NCBI GenBank assembly: GCA_964526835.1
Contig: CAZGMK010000007.1
Coordinates: forward strand, 95,005 to 159,004
DNA length: 64,000 nt
Reading direction: 5' to 3'
From: DAOSXA01 sp964526835
GTDB lineage: Bacteria > Zixibacteria > MSB-5A5 > GN15 > FEB-12
Program-made: the position numbers and the translations under genes
Notes under the pieces: generated by a model
Database searches by the model: none
Told to the model about the DNA's origin: nothing
Seen by the model: the letters and a program-made list of their open reading frames with translations, nothing else
In this document: in pieces, positions 25,504 through 35,863 of the stretch
Layout: each line of letters starts with the position of its first letter
How positions within the stretch are numbered: position 1 is the first letter of the stretch

Positions 25504-27891
25504 ATGTCATCATCCGAATCTCGCGGCCCGAGGGCCGCTGCAATCCTGTTGGCCATAGCGATTTCGTTCGGCACGGCCCTGGCCGCCGACACTCCGGGTT
25601 TATGGCGTAAGGCAGTGCCTGAACCGACGTTGACTGCGGTCCCGTCGGGTCCGGCCGGACGAACTGTAGTCATGAAGATAGTTGAGGGCATCCCTCGACC
25701 GAAGACGGGGGCCGGCGGCCTGGTTGGAAGTGCTCCGGGACTGGATGAGTTGAACAAGCTGCTGGCCAACTCCGCCGTCACCGGCGTCACACGACGATTC
25801 AATACAGATGCCGCGACGCTCGACAGTCTGCGCGCTCGCGCAGCAGCGAAGTCGCCGGAGCAGCCGGCGGACCTCAATCGCTACTTCCAGGTGGAAATCG
25901 CAGCCGGGGCCTCTGGGGACGCGACGTTGGACTTGATCAACTCGTTAAATGCAATTGACGTGGTCGAGATTGCGTACTTCGCCCCGCAACCGGAACTGGC
26001 GACTATCACTGGCGAGGCCGAGACGAACACCCCCGGCTGGGAGACCGGGCAGTTCTACCTGCAACCCGCACCCACTGGCATCGACGCCTACGCGGCCTGG
26101 AATTACCCCGGTGGCAAGGGTGACGGCATTCAGGTGATCGACATCGAGGGCAACTGGATTCAGACACACGAGGACCTGCACGGCGGAACCGACAACTTCC
26201 ATATCGCCGGCTCACTGATCAACGACCCGGGCTGGTGGAATCACGGCACGGCGGTGCTGGGTGAAATCGCCGCCGATTCCAACGACTTCGGCATGACCGG
26301 AATTGCCTTCAACGTCGATCTGGGTACGGTGTCCATCGGCTCTATGTCCACCGCTGAGGCTCTGGTTACGGCTATGAACCACAGCGAGCCAGGTGACATA
26401 ATACTGATTGAGCTGCACGCCCCCGGCCCCCACTACAACTTTGAACCCCGCGATGACCAGCTTGGCTACGTGCCAATGGAATACTGGCAGGAGGTATTCG
26501 ACGCTATCCAGCAGGCCTCGGCTCTCGGCCTGATCGTGGTTGAGGCCGGCGGCAACGGCGCCGAGAATCTGTCGGATACCACTATCTACGGCCGGTTGTT
26601 CGATCCGGACTTCCGTCACTCCGGTGCAATCATGGTGGCCGCTTCGGATGCAGATCACTACCCGGCCGGCTTCACGAATTACGGCGCGCGCCTGGATGTA
26701 CACGCCTTCGGGACCTGGAATGTGTATACGCTCGGCTATGGGGACTTGTATGGCTCCGGCCCGAACGATCATTATACCGCAACGTTCGCGGGCACTTCAT
26801 CTGCCTCGCCCATCATCGTGGGCGCCTGCGCCGCACTGCAGGGTATACACATGGCGGTCCATGGCTGGACGATGGACCACAGCACAATGCGAAACCTCCT
26901 GACCACCTATTCCACGCCGCAGTCACCTCATCCCAAGCCCATTGGACCCCTACCGGATCTGGCGGGGGGCGCTGCCGAACTTGTCGGCGTCTCTTTCGCC
27001 GCCGATACCATCGTAGGCTGGCTTCCTCTTGAGGTTAACTTCACGGCCTCCTCCGGCCTGGCGGTAGATTCGTGGTCGTGGAACTTCGGAGACGGCGCCT
27101 CCGATTCAATACAGAATCCCTCCCACGTATATGATACGAGGGGCAGATTTGATGTCACGCTGGAGATCCAGTCCGGCGAGGACATTCGCAGCCTTACCAG
27201 AGATCAGTATATCGCCGTCCTTGCTGATACGCTCAAGGGGGACAGCATTCAGGTAACCCCGGGCGAGACAGTTGAAGTCGTGATATCGGTAACCAACACG
27301 CTGCCTCTTGCGGCGCTGGAGATTCCTGTTGAATACGATGGCCAGATCGACCTTGCTCCGGCGATCACCTACTGGTCGACTGCCGGCTGTCGCGCCGAGC
27401 ACCTGGATTACCAGGAGGTCGTACACCTCGACCCGTTCAACAAACGGATGACTTTCCGACTGGCCAACGACCAGGGTGGCGGAGACCTGCCGCCCGGGGA
27501 AGGCCCTGTACTCAAGCTGTACTTCGAACTCGATACGCCTCCCGTCCTTAATCAGACGACGGAGATCAAGCTCGACGGCTACAGCACCCGGCAGCCGTGG
27601 TTCCGCAGCACTATCCTGGAGTACCAGCCGAGACTGGACAACCCGCTGGTCGCTTACAGCAGTTGCTGTGTGGGCATCCGTGGAAATGTCGACGGAGACC
27701 CGCTTGAAGCCATAGATATTGCCGATTTGGTGTACCTTGTCACCTATATGTTCGGGAGCGGACCTGAACCTCCCTGCCTGAAGGAAGCTAACGTCAACGG
27801 CGACATATTCGAGAGGGTCGACATAGAAGACCTCGTTTACCTGGCCAGCTACATGTTCAGCCAGGGTCCGGCGCCGGTCGTCTGCTTCTGA
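25504..27891 (+). CDS. Secreted S8 subtilase with PKD, cohesin-like and dockerin-like modules
   Basis: Exported serine protease of about 795 residues. Order: signal peptide (residues about 10-28), propeptide-like region, S8 domain with Asp213 (VIDIEGN), His247 (NHGTAV), the oxyanion region VVEAGGNGAE and Ser432 (GTSSASP). Then a PKD domain (SWSWNFGDGASDSIQNPSHVYD), a cohesin-like beta domain (about 600-700), and a C-terminal doublet GNVDGD...IDIADLVYLVTY / ANVNGD...VDIEDLVYLASY that reads as a dockerin with two calcium loops. ATG 25504 has GAGG upstream and leads straight into the signal peptide. Cell-surface or secreted; no scaffold partner is in the window. Confidence 0.9.
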   Translation: MSSSESRGPRAAAILLAIAISFGTALAADTPGLWRKAVPEPTLTAVPSGPAGRTVVMKIVEGIPRPKTGAGGLVGSAPGLDELNKLLANSAVTGVTRRFNTDAATLDSLRARAAAKSPEQPADLNRYFQVEIAAGASGDATLDLINSLNAIDVVEIAYFAPQPELATITGEAETNTPGWETGQFYLQPAPTGIDAYAAWNYPGGKGDGIQVIDIEGNWIQTHEDLHGGTDNFHIAGSLINDPGWWNHGTAVLGEIAADSNDFGMTGIAFNVDLGTVSIGSMSTAEALVTAMNHSEPGDIILIELHAPGPHYNFEPRDDQLGYVPMEYWQEVFDAIQQASALGLIVVEAGGNGAENLSDTTIYGRLFDPDFRHSGAIMVAASDADHYPAGFTNYGARLDVHAFGTWNVYTLGYGDLYGSGPNDHYTATFAGTSSASPIIVGACAALQGIHMAVHGWTMDHSTMRNLLTTYSTPQSPHPKPIGPLPDLAGGAAELVGVSFAADTIVGWLPLEVNFTASSGLAVDSWSWNFGDGASDSIQNPSHVYDTRGRFDVTLEIQSGEDIRSLTRDQYIAVLADTLKGDSIQVTPGETVEVVISVTNTLPLAALEIPVEYDGQIDLAPAITYWSTAGCRAEHLDYQEVVHLDPFNKRMTFRLANDQGGGDLPPGEGPVLKLYFELDTPPVLNQTTEIKLDGYSTRQPWFRSTILEYQPRLDNPLVAYSSCCVGIRGNVDGDPLEAIDIADLVYLVTYMFGSGPEPPCLKEANVNGDIFERVDIEDLVYLASYMFSQGPAPVVCF

Positions 27892-28088
27892 GCTGTTGAC
27901 TGGAAAGCGTTTGCCACTAACGGGCCGAGTCCCTGGCGGTGCTGCTTTCGCCCTTGCCACGTCCTCGCGTTCTGAGTATTTTGTCGTCTTGTGGATTGAT
28001 CGTATCGGAACCGTCAAACATTCCGAGCGGCTGATCCGTCGATCTATGTGATGTGATACGAGAACCTCGGTAATGGGTATTCGGGTAA

Positions 28089-30671
28089 ATGAAGAACTCA
28101 ACAAGTCTACTGGTTATAGTGGCGGGCATATTGCTGGTCACCGGTTCGATCCAGGGCCGGGCTAATTTCGGACCGGATGATCTCAAGGAATATGGTTCGG
28201 AGAAGGCCACCTTCGCCGCCGCCCATTGCATCGCCGTGCATCGAATCGGCGCCCTTGAGTTGGCCGTGAGTAACAACGGTACGCTCGGCGATGGTTTTCG
28301 ATCCGCACCAGCTCTGGACTGTTTCACGGGCAAGGGGGTAGTGTCATGCGCCTATCCCAAGTACAGTGGTTCGACCTATCTTTTCGCGGCCGCTTTCTGG
28401 ATCGGAGCGGTTGTCGACCGCGATACGCTGGTTTCGGTCGGGGCCGACGGCTGGTCCCCGGCGCGAGAGTTGTTTCCCGACCCGGAGCCTTATGGGCTGA
28501 TGAAAAAGCGCTCCCTGACCGACCCGTCCTCCCCCATGTTTGAAGGCGCGGTCTCTGAGGAGGACTTCCTGGCTGTATACACAGACACTGTGACTGAGGG
28601 CGTAGAGGCCGACTTCTTCGGTCGTCCTCACAAACCACTGAATATCGAAGTATCCCAGAACTCGTACGCCTGGTCCTACTCCTATGCCGAGGATTTCATA
28701 CTGTTCGACTACAGAATCGAGAATATCGGCGGCCGCAGGCTCGATAATGTCTACATGGGAGTCTACGTAGATGCCGATGTCTGGCACGGCGGAGGCGGCG
28801 AAACCGGCGCCCAGGATGACATATGCGGTTTCCTTCTTTCGTTTCCGGACTCCTGCGGCGAATGCGAATTCACAGACACAGTGTACGCAGCCTGGATTGC
28901 TGATGCCGACGGCGACTTCTCGTCGGATGCCACTGACACCAAGGCGGTACCGCATCTGACCGCAACCAGAATAGTGCGAACGCCGCAGGATTCTCTCGAC
29001 GTGGCCTTCAACTGGTGGATCAGCGACACGCCGTCGAGGGACTTCGGGCCTCGCCATTCAAAGGGCTACCGAGACTTTCGCACCGGTGGCTACGGTACGC
29101 CGGAGGGAGACGTGAACAAGTATCATGTACTCTCGAACGGGGAGTTCGACTATGATCAGGTATTCTCTTCGAAAATGGCGCAAGGCGACTCGATATGGCT
29201 GCCGATCAGCAGAGATCTGGCGGACCGGGTCTCGATCGGAGAGGATACACGCTATTTGCTCTCCTTTGGACCATTTGATATTGATCCGGGGCAGACGCTG
29301 CCGGTGTCCTTCGCGTACATCGCCGGAGCGGACGTCCACAATCCGAATATCCCGGACAACCATAGCAATCTTCCCGACAAGCCGGATGCCTTCTACGCCA
29401 ACCTGGACTTCTCCGATCTGGCCAGGAACTCGCGCTGGGCATCCAGGGTCTACGACAACCCGGGTGTTGATACTGACGGAGACGGATACTTTGGAGAATT
29501 CGTAACCTGTCCCCTTGAGACGCAGGTATACCAGGTCGATACCACGATCGATGGTCGCGATACGACCATAACAATCACCGACACAACGATGCTGGAGACC
29601 TGCTGGGTCAAGGGCGACGATGTCCCCGACTTCAGAGGCGCTTCCGCCCCGCCTGCGCCGGACTATTGGATTCAGCCGACCACCGGTTCGCTAACGATTC
29701 GATTCAATGGCTTCCGCTCAGAGACCACGCCCGACCCATTCAGCCGAGTAGTCGACTTCGAAGGCTACAGGGTCTATATTGCACGCGACAAGCGAGAGGC
29801 GTCGTACTCACTCGTCGCCAGCTACGATCGCGAGAATTTCAACAAGTGGACGTGGAATATCAAGACGGGACACTGGGAAATGCGCGACTTACCGTTCTCG
29901 AGACGAGAACTCGCAAACCTTTACGCTTCAGGCGGCGATTTCGAACCGCTCTCGTATACGCGATCATCTCCTTACATTCACCCACAATTCCCCGACTCAC
30001 AATTCTTCTTTGAAGAGCAGGCCGACAACACGTCGGAGTTCGGCGTCGATACGCCGATACGTAAGCGTTATCCGAACCAACCCTATCCCAGCTCGCTGGT
30101 GCCGGAGGAAGCAGACTCATCGGAGTTGACCGATGACGGCTACTTCAAATATTTCGAATACCAGATGGAGATAACCGACCTGCTGCCGTCGGTGCCCTGG
30201 TATGTGTCGGTTACGGCATTCGATTTTGGATCCCCGGAATCAGGTCTCGGAGCACTTGAATCGTCCAAGACCGTGCAGTCGGACTCCAGCTATGCTCTTC
30301 CCGCCTGGGCGGAGGTCGATTCGACGAATGCCGAGATTAGCGTCTACCCCAATCCGTACCGTATTGACGGTCGTTACAGTCAACGCGGCTTCGAAGGTCG
30401 TAATCCCGATATCACCAGACCGGTCGACCGAACCCGGGCGTTGCACTTCATCAACCTGCCACCTCGCTGCACAATCAGCATTTACACTCTCGACGGTGAT
30501 CTGGTGCGGCGTATTGAGCACGATGAGCCTGCATCATCGCCGAATGCAACCCACGAAACCTGGAGTTTGATATCCAGAAACACCCAACTGGTGGTCAGCG
30601 GGCTGTATTACTGGACTGTCGAAATCCCGGGTAAGGAAACTCAGATCGGCAAGCTAAGCATCATCATGTAG
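28089..30671 (+). CDS. Large exported protein with FlgD/sorting-type C-terminus, paralogue A
   Basis: Signal peptide at residues 1-24 (STSLLVIVAGILLVTGSIQG). No known enzyme motif. It shares its whole layout with the next gene: NNGT near residue 60, a CAYP segment, FWIGAVVDRDTLVSVG, WSYSYAEDFILFDYRIENIG, VRTPQDSLDVAFNWWISD, a calcium-loop-like DTDGDGYFGEF, DVPDFRGASAPPAPD, and a final beta module VYPNPYRIDGRYSQRGFE...LYYWTVE of the FlgD/Por-secretion type. 860 residues. The preceding 27892-28088 shows no clear regulatory element. Function unknown; a surface-layer or structural role is speculation. Confidence 0.8.
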   Translation: MKNSTSLLVIVAGILLVTGSIQGRANFGPDDLKEYGSEKATFAAAHCIAVHRIGALELAVSNNGTLGDGFRSAPALDCFTGKGVVSCAYPKYSGSTYLFAAAFWIGAVVDRDTLVSVGADGWSPARELFPDPEPYGLMKKRSLTDPSSPMFEGAVSEEDFLAVYTDTVTEGVEADFFGRPHKPLNIEVSQNSYAWSYSYAEDFILFDYRIENIGGRRLDNVYMGVYVDADVWHGGGGETGAQDDICGFLLSFPDSCGECEFTDTVYAAWIADADGDFSSDATDTKAVPHLTATRIVRTPQDSLDVAFNWWISDTPSRDFGPRHSKGYRDFRTGGYGTPEGDVNKYHVLSNGEFDYDQVFSSKMAQGDSIWLPISRDLADRVSIGEDTRYLLSFGPFDIDPGQTLPVSFAYIAGADVHNPNIPDNHSNLPDKPDAFYANLDFSDLARNSRWASRVYDNPGVDTDGDGYFGEFVTCPLETQVYQVDTTIDGRDTTITITDTTMLETCWVKGDDVPDFRGASAPPAPDYWIQPTTGSLTIRFNGFRSETTPDPFSRVVDFEGYRVYIARDKREASYSLVASYDRENFNKWTWNIKTGHWEMRDLPFSRRELANLYASGGDFEPLSYTRSSPYIHPQFPDSQFFFEEQADNTSEFGVDTPIRKRYPNQPYPSSLVPEEADSSELTDDGYFKYFEYQMEITDLLPSVPWYVSVTAFDFGSPESGLGALESSKTVQSDSSYALPAWAEVDSTNAEISVYPNPYRIDGRYSQRGFEGRNPDITRPVDRTRALHFINLPPRCTISIYTLDGDLVRRIEHDEPASSPNATHETWSLISRNTQLVVSGLYYWTVEIPGKETQIGKLSIIM

Positions 30672-30677
30672 CCCGCA

Positions 30678-33317
30678 ATGTCCAATCACATCGCCCCAAG
30701 CATCATCATTACCGCAGCACGGATTACGCTGGTTGTGCTCCTCACTCTCGGGCTGGCCACAGCCGTCGCTGCTCAGAGGCACGCGATTGACCCTAAGACA
30801 GCGCTCATTACAGGGAAGAGTCGAGTTCCTGACCAGGCCACGGACGGACCAGCCGTTCTCTATACCGCCCACAACCGGGGCAAGATACAGCTCGCCATCG
30901 CCAACAACGGCACCTTTGGGGTCCTCGGTGGTTCTATCACTGATCCCTTCAGCGGTGAGGCCATTCAGTCGTGTGTCTATCCCCGAAACACCGACCTCGT
31001 CTATCTGTGGGTCTCTGCCATCTGGATCGGCGGTGTAGTCGGCCGGGACACACTGGTTTCGGTCGGAGATGAAGACTTCTATCAGACCCGGGAATTGTGG
31101 CCCGAGGCCGAACCCTTCGGGCGCTTCCGATATGCATCCATTGATCCGAACAGCCAGTACTTCTCGAAGGACGCTTATTCCGAGCAGGACATCATATGCG
31201 AGTACGCCGACACGCTGACGAACCCTCAATTGGTGCAGGTCGACAACTTTTCCGGCAGGGCTCATCAACCACTGGGAATCAAGGTAACTCAGCGCTCGAT
31301 GGCTTGGTCCTATTCCTACGCCGATGATTTCATTCTCTTCGATTACCAGGTTGAGAATATCGGCGTCAAGAGACTGAGAGATGTGTATCTGGGAATCTGG
31401 GTCGATGGGGATGTCTGGCATACCAGCCGCAACAACCCCGTCGGGTGGAATGACGATATTGTCGGGTTTTACCATACCCATCCGGCCAAATGCGCCGGCT
31501 GCGACTACGAGGACACTATCGCCGTCGCGTATCACGCCGACAATGACGGCGACCCCACCGAGGGCGGCGCCTGGGACGAGACCTCCGTACCCCATGTCAT
31601 GGGGGTGCGGGTCGTGCGCACGCCGCAGGATTCGCTCTCCTATTCCTTCAACTGGTGGGTTATCGATTACGGTGGTACGAGGTACGACTTCGGGCCCCGT
31701 CGCGCCGGAACCCCCGATGATCCCTTCCGGAGTTTCGGTTCGCGCCTCGGCACCCCCCGCGGAGACCGCAACAAGTACTACATCATGCGACACCCGGAAT
31801 TCGACTACGACCTGATCCGGACGGCGCAGAACAAGGTGCTCGAGGGATGGCTGCCGCCTCCGGAGAATGCAGACTCCCTGGCCGACGGCCATGATTGCCG
31901 ATACTTGCTGTCCTTCGGACCGTTCGATGTGGACCCGGGGCAACGCCTACCCGTGTCGTTCGCCTGGGTTGGCGGATTGGACTTGCATTCCGCGCCCGGC
32001 AACTGGAAGGCGCTCTTTGATCCCGTGAATCCCGACCCATGGTATCGAACCCTCGATTTCTCCAATCTGGCGCAGAATTCACGATGGGCGTCGTGGGTCT
32101 ACGATAATCCAAACGTCGACACCGACGGAGACGGATACTACGGCCAATTCACTACCTGTCCGCTCGACTCGTTGGTCTACAGCGTGGACACCGTCATTAA
32201 CGGCATCGATACGGTCATCGATGTCACCGAGTACACGGCTGTCGAAACCTGCTGGATACAGGGCGATGGAGTACCGGATTTCAGGGGCGCCGGCCCTCCC
32301 CCGGCGCCTGATATTCGGGTCTTGCCGGAGTACGGACGTTTGAGGGTGCGCTTCAACGGCGCCCGGACGGAAACCACACGTGATATCTTCTCGGGGCTGC
32401 TCGACTTCGAGGGATATCGTGTCTATCTGGCCCGCGACGAACGCCCGCAGAGCTTCCACTTGATCACTTCGTACGACCGCGAGGACTACAACAAGTGGGT
32501 ACGCGACGAGAGGGGCGACTGGGTTCTGCTCGATCCTCCGTTCTCGTATGACTCACTGGTGGTCCTGTACGACGATCCCACCGATCAGATTGCCTTCGAT
32601 CCGTTGCGCCATACTCGCAGTCAGCCCTTTAATCCGCCCAATCACCCCGAATCCGCCTTCTACTTTGAACCCCAGGACTACAACGTGTCGGAATTCGGCG
32701 TCAATACGAACATTCGCAAAGTGCATCCCGACCAACCGTACCCGAGCAGCCTAGACCCCGACTCGGTGTCCTCATCGGAGTTAACCGATGACGGCTACCT
32801 GAAGTACTTCGAATACGAAGTCGTGATTGAGGATCTTCTGCCTTCGGTGCCATACTGGGTCAATGTAACGGCGTTCGACTTCGGCTCACCGGTGGCGGGC
32901 CTCCCGGCTCTGGAGACTTCGGTACTCAACGGTTATGTGAAGGCCTATGCTCTGGTTCCGGGGAGTGAGACAGTCGAGGGTGGTCACGAAGTCTTCGTGT
33001 ACCCAAACCCCTATCGCGTTGATGCCGCCTATGGTCCGCGCGGTTTTGAGAGTCGCGGCGGGGATACACCGGTCGAAAAGGCGCGGCTCCTGAACTTCGC
33101 CAACCTGCCCCCACGCTGCACTATCCGCATCTATTCACTTGACGGCGACCTTGTCAAGACGATCGACCATGACGAACCTGTCGCTACAGCAACTTCATCC
33201 CACGCCACATGGGACATGATAACCAGGAATCGTCAACTGGCTGTAACCGGGCTCTACTACTATGTCGTTGAGTCCAGCCACGGCACGCACATGGGTAAGT
33301 TCGCGATCATTCGTTGA
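30678..33317 (+). CDS. Large exported protein with FlgD/sorting-type C-terminus, paralogue B
   Basis: Begins 6 nt after paralogue A, so the two are cotranscribed. A hydrophobic signal (residues 12-30, ITLVVLLTLGLATAVAA) is followed by the same succession of blocks as in paralogue A: IWIGGVVGRDTLVSVG, WSYSYADDFILFDYQVENIG, VRTPQDSLSYSFNWWVID, DTDGDGYYGQF, GVPDFRGAGPPPAPD, SSELTDDGYLKYFEYEV and the terminal VYPNPYRVDAAYGPRGFES...LYYYVVE. 879 residues. Similarity runs end to end, so this is a tandem duplication and not shared domains. Its end overlaps the convergent MFS gene by 11 nt. Confidence 0.8.
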   Translation: MSNHIAPSIIITAARITLVVLLTLGLATAVAAQRHAIDPKTALITGKSRVPDQATDGPAVLYTAHNRGKIQLAIANNGTFGVLGGSITDPFSGEAIQSCVYPRNTDLVYLWVSAIWIGGVVGRDTLVSVGDEDFYQTRELWPEAEPFGRFRYASIDPNSQYFSKDAYSEQDIICEYADTLTNPQLVQVDNFSGRAHQPLGIKVTQRSMAWSYSYADDFILFDYQVENIGVKRLRDVYLGIWVDGDVWHTSRNNPVGWNDDIVGFYHTHPAKCAGCDYEDTIAVAYHADNDGDPTEGGAWDETSVPHVMGVRVVRTPQDSLSYSFNWWVIDYGGTRYDFGPRRAGTPDDPFRSFGSRLGTPRGDRNKYYIMRHPEFDYDLIRTAQNKVLEGWLPPPENADSLADGHDCRYLLSFGPFDVDPGQRLPVSFAWVGGLDLHSAPGNWKALFDPVNPDPWYRTLDFSNLAQNSRWASWVYDNPNVDTDGDGYYGQFTTCPLDSLVYSVDTVINGIDTVIDVTEYTAVETCWIQGDGVPDFRGAGPPPAPDIRVLPEYGRLRVRFNGARTETTRDIFSGLLDFEGYRVYLARDERPQSFHLITSYDREDYNKWVRDERGDWVLLDPPFSYDSLVVLYDDPTDQIAFDPLRHTRSQPFNPPNHPESAFYFEPQDYNVSEFGVNTNIRKVHPDQPYPSSLDPDSVSSSELTDDGYLKYFEYEVVIEDLLPSVPYWVNVTAFDFGSPVAGLPALETSVLNGYVKAYALVPGSETVEGGHEVFVYPNPYRVDAAYGPRGFESRGGDTPVEKARLLNFANLPPRCTIRIYSLDGDLVKTIDHDEPVATATSSHATWDMITRNRQLAVTGLYYYVVESSHGTHMGKFAIIR

Positions 33318-34539
33318 CTTCGACGGCTTTGGGATCGGCCGCCTGGCCGAACTTCCGGCGGCTGAGCAGATAGCCCAGGCCGGAAAAAGCCGCCAGTGAT
33401 GAGATGAGAGCCCAGGCCAGGGCAGGGTTGCTACTGAACATGTCCAGCGCGAATCCGCCGTAGAGCGGCCCCAGCGACCACCCGGCCGCCATGAAGACAC
33501 CATAGATGCCCATGTAGCGTCCCATCCTGCCGTCCGGAGCAAGACGCGAAAGTAGAGTCAGTGAAGGCGGCGACATAGCTATCTCTCCCATCGTAACAAT
33601 GACAATGGCAAGAATGAACCACTCGTAGCCGACCAGATAGCCGACAATACCATATCCGATGGCGTAGATGAAGCCGCCAAGAGCCATCTGGCCGGACAGG
33701 CTGTAACGTCCGAGCAATCGCGTGACCGGAATCTGAAGAGCCACCACCAACAGGCCGTTGATGGTATACAGCGTACCGAGCTGAACCTGGCTTATGCCAA
33801 CCATTTCGACTGAGTACACCGAGAAAGGTACGATCAACTGCGCCACCACCAGATAGAGCATGAGCGTCAGCACGCAGTGACGAGCCAGCAGCGGGTCGCG
33901 CGTAATCGTGCTGATATCCTTGAAGCGAAATCGGTCCTGGACCACGGTTGTCTTCGGTGTCTGTACGAGGAGCCAGAAAACAATTGCGGAGGCGAGAGCC
34001 ATCACCGCAGAGATGACGAAGAGTAAACCGTACGACTCGGCCGCTATGAACCCCCCTAATGCCGGACCGATCGCCCACCCGAAATTACCTGCGGAGCGCG
34101 TAACCGCGTAGCCGTCCAGACGCTGCTTGGGGGGAAGAATATCCGAGACCATAGCATTGGCGGCCGGATGAAAGATCGAGCCGAAGACTGTTTGCACAAA
34201 CAGAGCCGCCGCCACCGCCCAGAAGCCCATGTCCCAGTATATCGTCACCGCCAGCGCCGCAAACGACAGGGCCCGACACAGTTGTGCGAAAATCAGCAGG
34301 CTGCGACGCTGCACCCGGTCGGAGATCTCTCCCCCCACGGCCTGCAGAAGCGAACGCACCACCGCCAGGATACCAAAGAAACCACCGATCTCGGTTACCG
34401 ACATTCCATATCGGCTGTGGAAGTATATTGAGATAAAGGGCATAGCCGCCGCGAAGCCAACGGCCGCGACGAACCAGCCAAACGACAGCCCCCACAGATT
34501 ACGATCGAATTGGCGCAAGTATCCGAAGCGGATGTGCAT
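33307..34539 (-). CDS. MFS transporter
   Basis: Major facilitator of 410 residues with twelve predicted membrane segments. The intracellular loop 2-3 motif GGEISDRVQRRSLLIF is the MFS motif A, and a second-half loop LLGRYSLSGQMALGG lies near residue 255. It resembles drug or sugar efflux carriers (MFS_1), but no substrate motif is visible. It converges on paralogue B with an 11-nt overlap and is followed upstream on the same strand by the glycosyltransferase gene (44 nt). Confidence 0.87.
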   Translation of the reverse strand: MHIRFGYLRQFDRNLWGLSFGWFVAAVGFAAAMPFISIYFHSRYGMSVTEIGGFFGILAVVRSLLQAVGGEISDRVQRRSLLIFAQLCRALSFAALAVTIYWDMGFWAVAAALFVQTVFGSIFHPAANAMVSDILPPKQRLDGYAVTRSAGNFGWAIGPALGGFIAAESYGLLFVISAVMALASAIVFWLLVQTPKTTVVQDRFRFKDISTITRDPLLARHCVLTLMLYLVVAQLIVPFSVYSVEMVGISQVQLGTLYTINGLLVVALQIPVTRLLGRYSLSGQMALGGFIYAIGYGIVGYLVGYEWFILAIVIVTMGEIAMSPPSLTLLSRLAPDGRMGRYMGIYGVFMAAGWSLGPLYGGFALDMFSSNPALAWALISSLAAFSGLGYLLSRRKFGQAADPKAVEVNE

Positions 34540-34583
34540 GGCTCAAAATATAGAGGCTGCTGTCCTAATTGCCAAGGAGGGAA

Positions 34584-35786
34584 CTAGAGAGAAGCTACAC
34601 CACCGTATGTGCGCTCAAGATGATCGACGATCCGGTCGAAGCCGTCTATGGCGAACCGCTCCCATCCGGCGCGCGTCATCTCAACCAGCCTGCCGTCGCT
34701 TCGGAGAGTATCCAGAGTGAGACCGAAGCCGCGCGCCGAGTTGGGTCCGTCAAGACATTGCGCCACCCCGCAGGCCATCAGGATGTCACGATTCAGGGGA
34801 GCAAAGGATCCCTTTTCCGGTCCGACCACAAACATCGGCCAGCCCAGTCCCAGAGCCCAGTTGGTGCGCTCGTGGGCCGGAGCAACAAAGAAGTCACACA
34901 TCGGGAACAACTGAGCGGTCAGAGCAGTCTCCTCACGTCGATGACCGTACAGGACCAGAAGCGCCTCCGGCAGTTCCCCGGGCAAACGGCCACGGCGGTC
35001 AACCACCTCAAACTGCACTCCGGCCTTCACCAGCGCCCTCAGGGCCGCCTTGGCCAGCTTGCCGCTGCTCTTCGCGAAGATCATAGCACGCTTGCCGCAA
35101 CTGATCGACGAAATCGCCGCCTGTACAATGATCCGAACATGATCCGCCGGCTCCGCGCCACTGCTGAAGAAAGCTCCTGTGAGCGGTTCGCGCGATTTGA
35201 TTCGACGCAATCGCAGTTCAAGCGATTCCGGAGCCTGTCGTACCAGGGCCGGCTCTATGCACAGGCCGGTCACGATGACCTGCGACCTGTCATATCCAGC
35301 AACGACAAAGGCATCGGCGGCTTCGTTGGTCGGAACATAGACGTGCGAAGCCCCCAACACCAGCGCTTCCCGCGGGACCGCCGATTCGCCGTGCTGGTAG
35401 ATCAGATCCGGCCGTCCCCGTAACATCGCCGTCAAACTGGGATGAGCGACCACCAGCGGATCCGGGTCTTTCATGAAGCGCCGGCGAATGGACTGGCCCA
35501 TCACGTGCAGCATGGCGCTTCGCCGTGTGTAATCGGCGCGCCGACGCAGACTGCTGTACCATCTTCCGAGCAGACCGGAGGAACTGCCGCGCTCATAGAT
35601 CCAGCGCGCCGTACGCCAGCCCATAAGCGACAGGCCGCTGCTGGCTTCAAAGACATCGGTCTGTCGTCGCACCAGCCCGATTCGACCGCGACGCACCATC
35701 GCCTCGACGAGGCCGTCCAGATAGAACGGGTGTCCCCTCCCGATGTTGGTGTATAGCAGGTTGATCCGAACCGGTCCTGACCGCAT
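34584..35786 (-). CDS. GT-B glycosyltransferase-like protein (MurG/MGDG-synthase style)
   Basis: Protein of 400 residues. The N-terminus LLYTNIGRGHPFYLDGLVEAM resembles the GxGHxxxA glycine-histidine loop of GT28 enzymes such as processive lipid glycosyltransferases, and the C-terminal half has a nucleotide-sugar-like segment FVVGPEKGSFAPLNRD. No signal peptide or membrane span is evident. Between the Rossmann halves lies AFFSSGAEPADH. Fold assignment is reasonable; donor and acceptor are unknown. It is the upstream neighbour of the MFS gene and could supply its substrate. Confidence 0.6.
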   Translation of the reverse strand: MRSGPVRINLLYTNIGRGHPFYLDGLVEAMVRRGRIGLVRRQTDVFEASSGLSLMGWRTARWIYERGSSSGLLGRWYSSLRRRADYTRRSAMLHVMGQSIRRRFMKDPDPLVVAHPSLTAMLRGRPDLIYQHGESAVPREALVLGASHVYVPTNEAADAFVVAGYDRSQVIVTGLCIEPALVRQAPESLELRLRRIKSREPLTGAFFSSGAEPADHVRIIVQAAISSISCGKRAMIFAKSSGKLAKAALRALVKAGVQFEVVDRRGRLPGELPEALLVLYGHRREETALTAQLFPMCDFFVAPAHERTNWALGLGWPMFVVGPEKGSFAPLNRDILMACGVAQCLDGPNSARGFGLTLDTLRSDGRLVEMTRAGWERFAIDGFDRIVDHLERTYGGVASL

Positions 35787-35863
35787 TGTCGCTCCGAGCC
35801 CTCATGGCCTCAAAGAAGCGAAGATAAGGCTTCGGCTGGGCCGCGTCAAATCGGGATTCGGCC

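Noticed and set aside
30654..31943. Long antisense frame opposite the second large exported protein
   Set aside because: The forward protein aligns end to end with its upstream paralogue; the reverse frame is a by-product.
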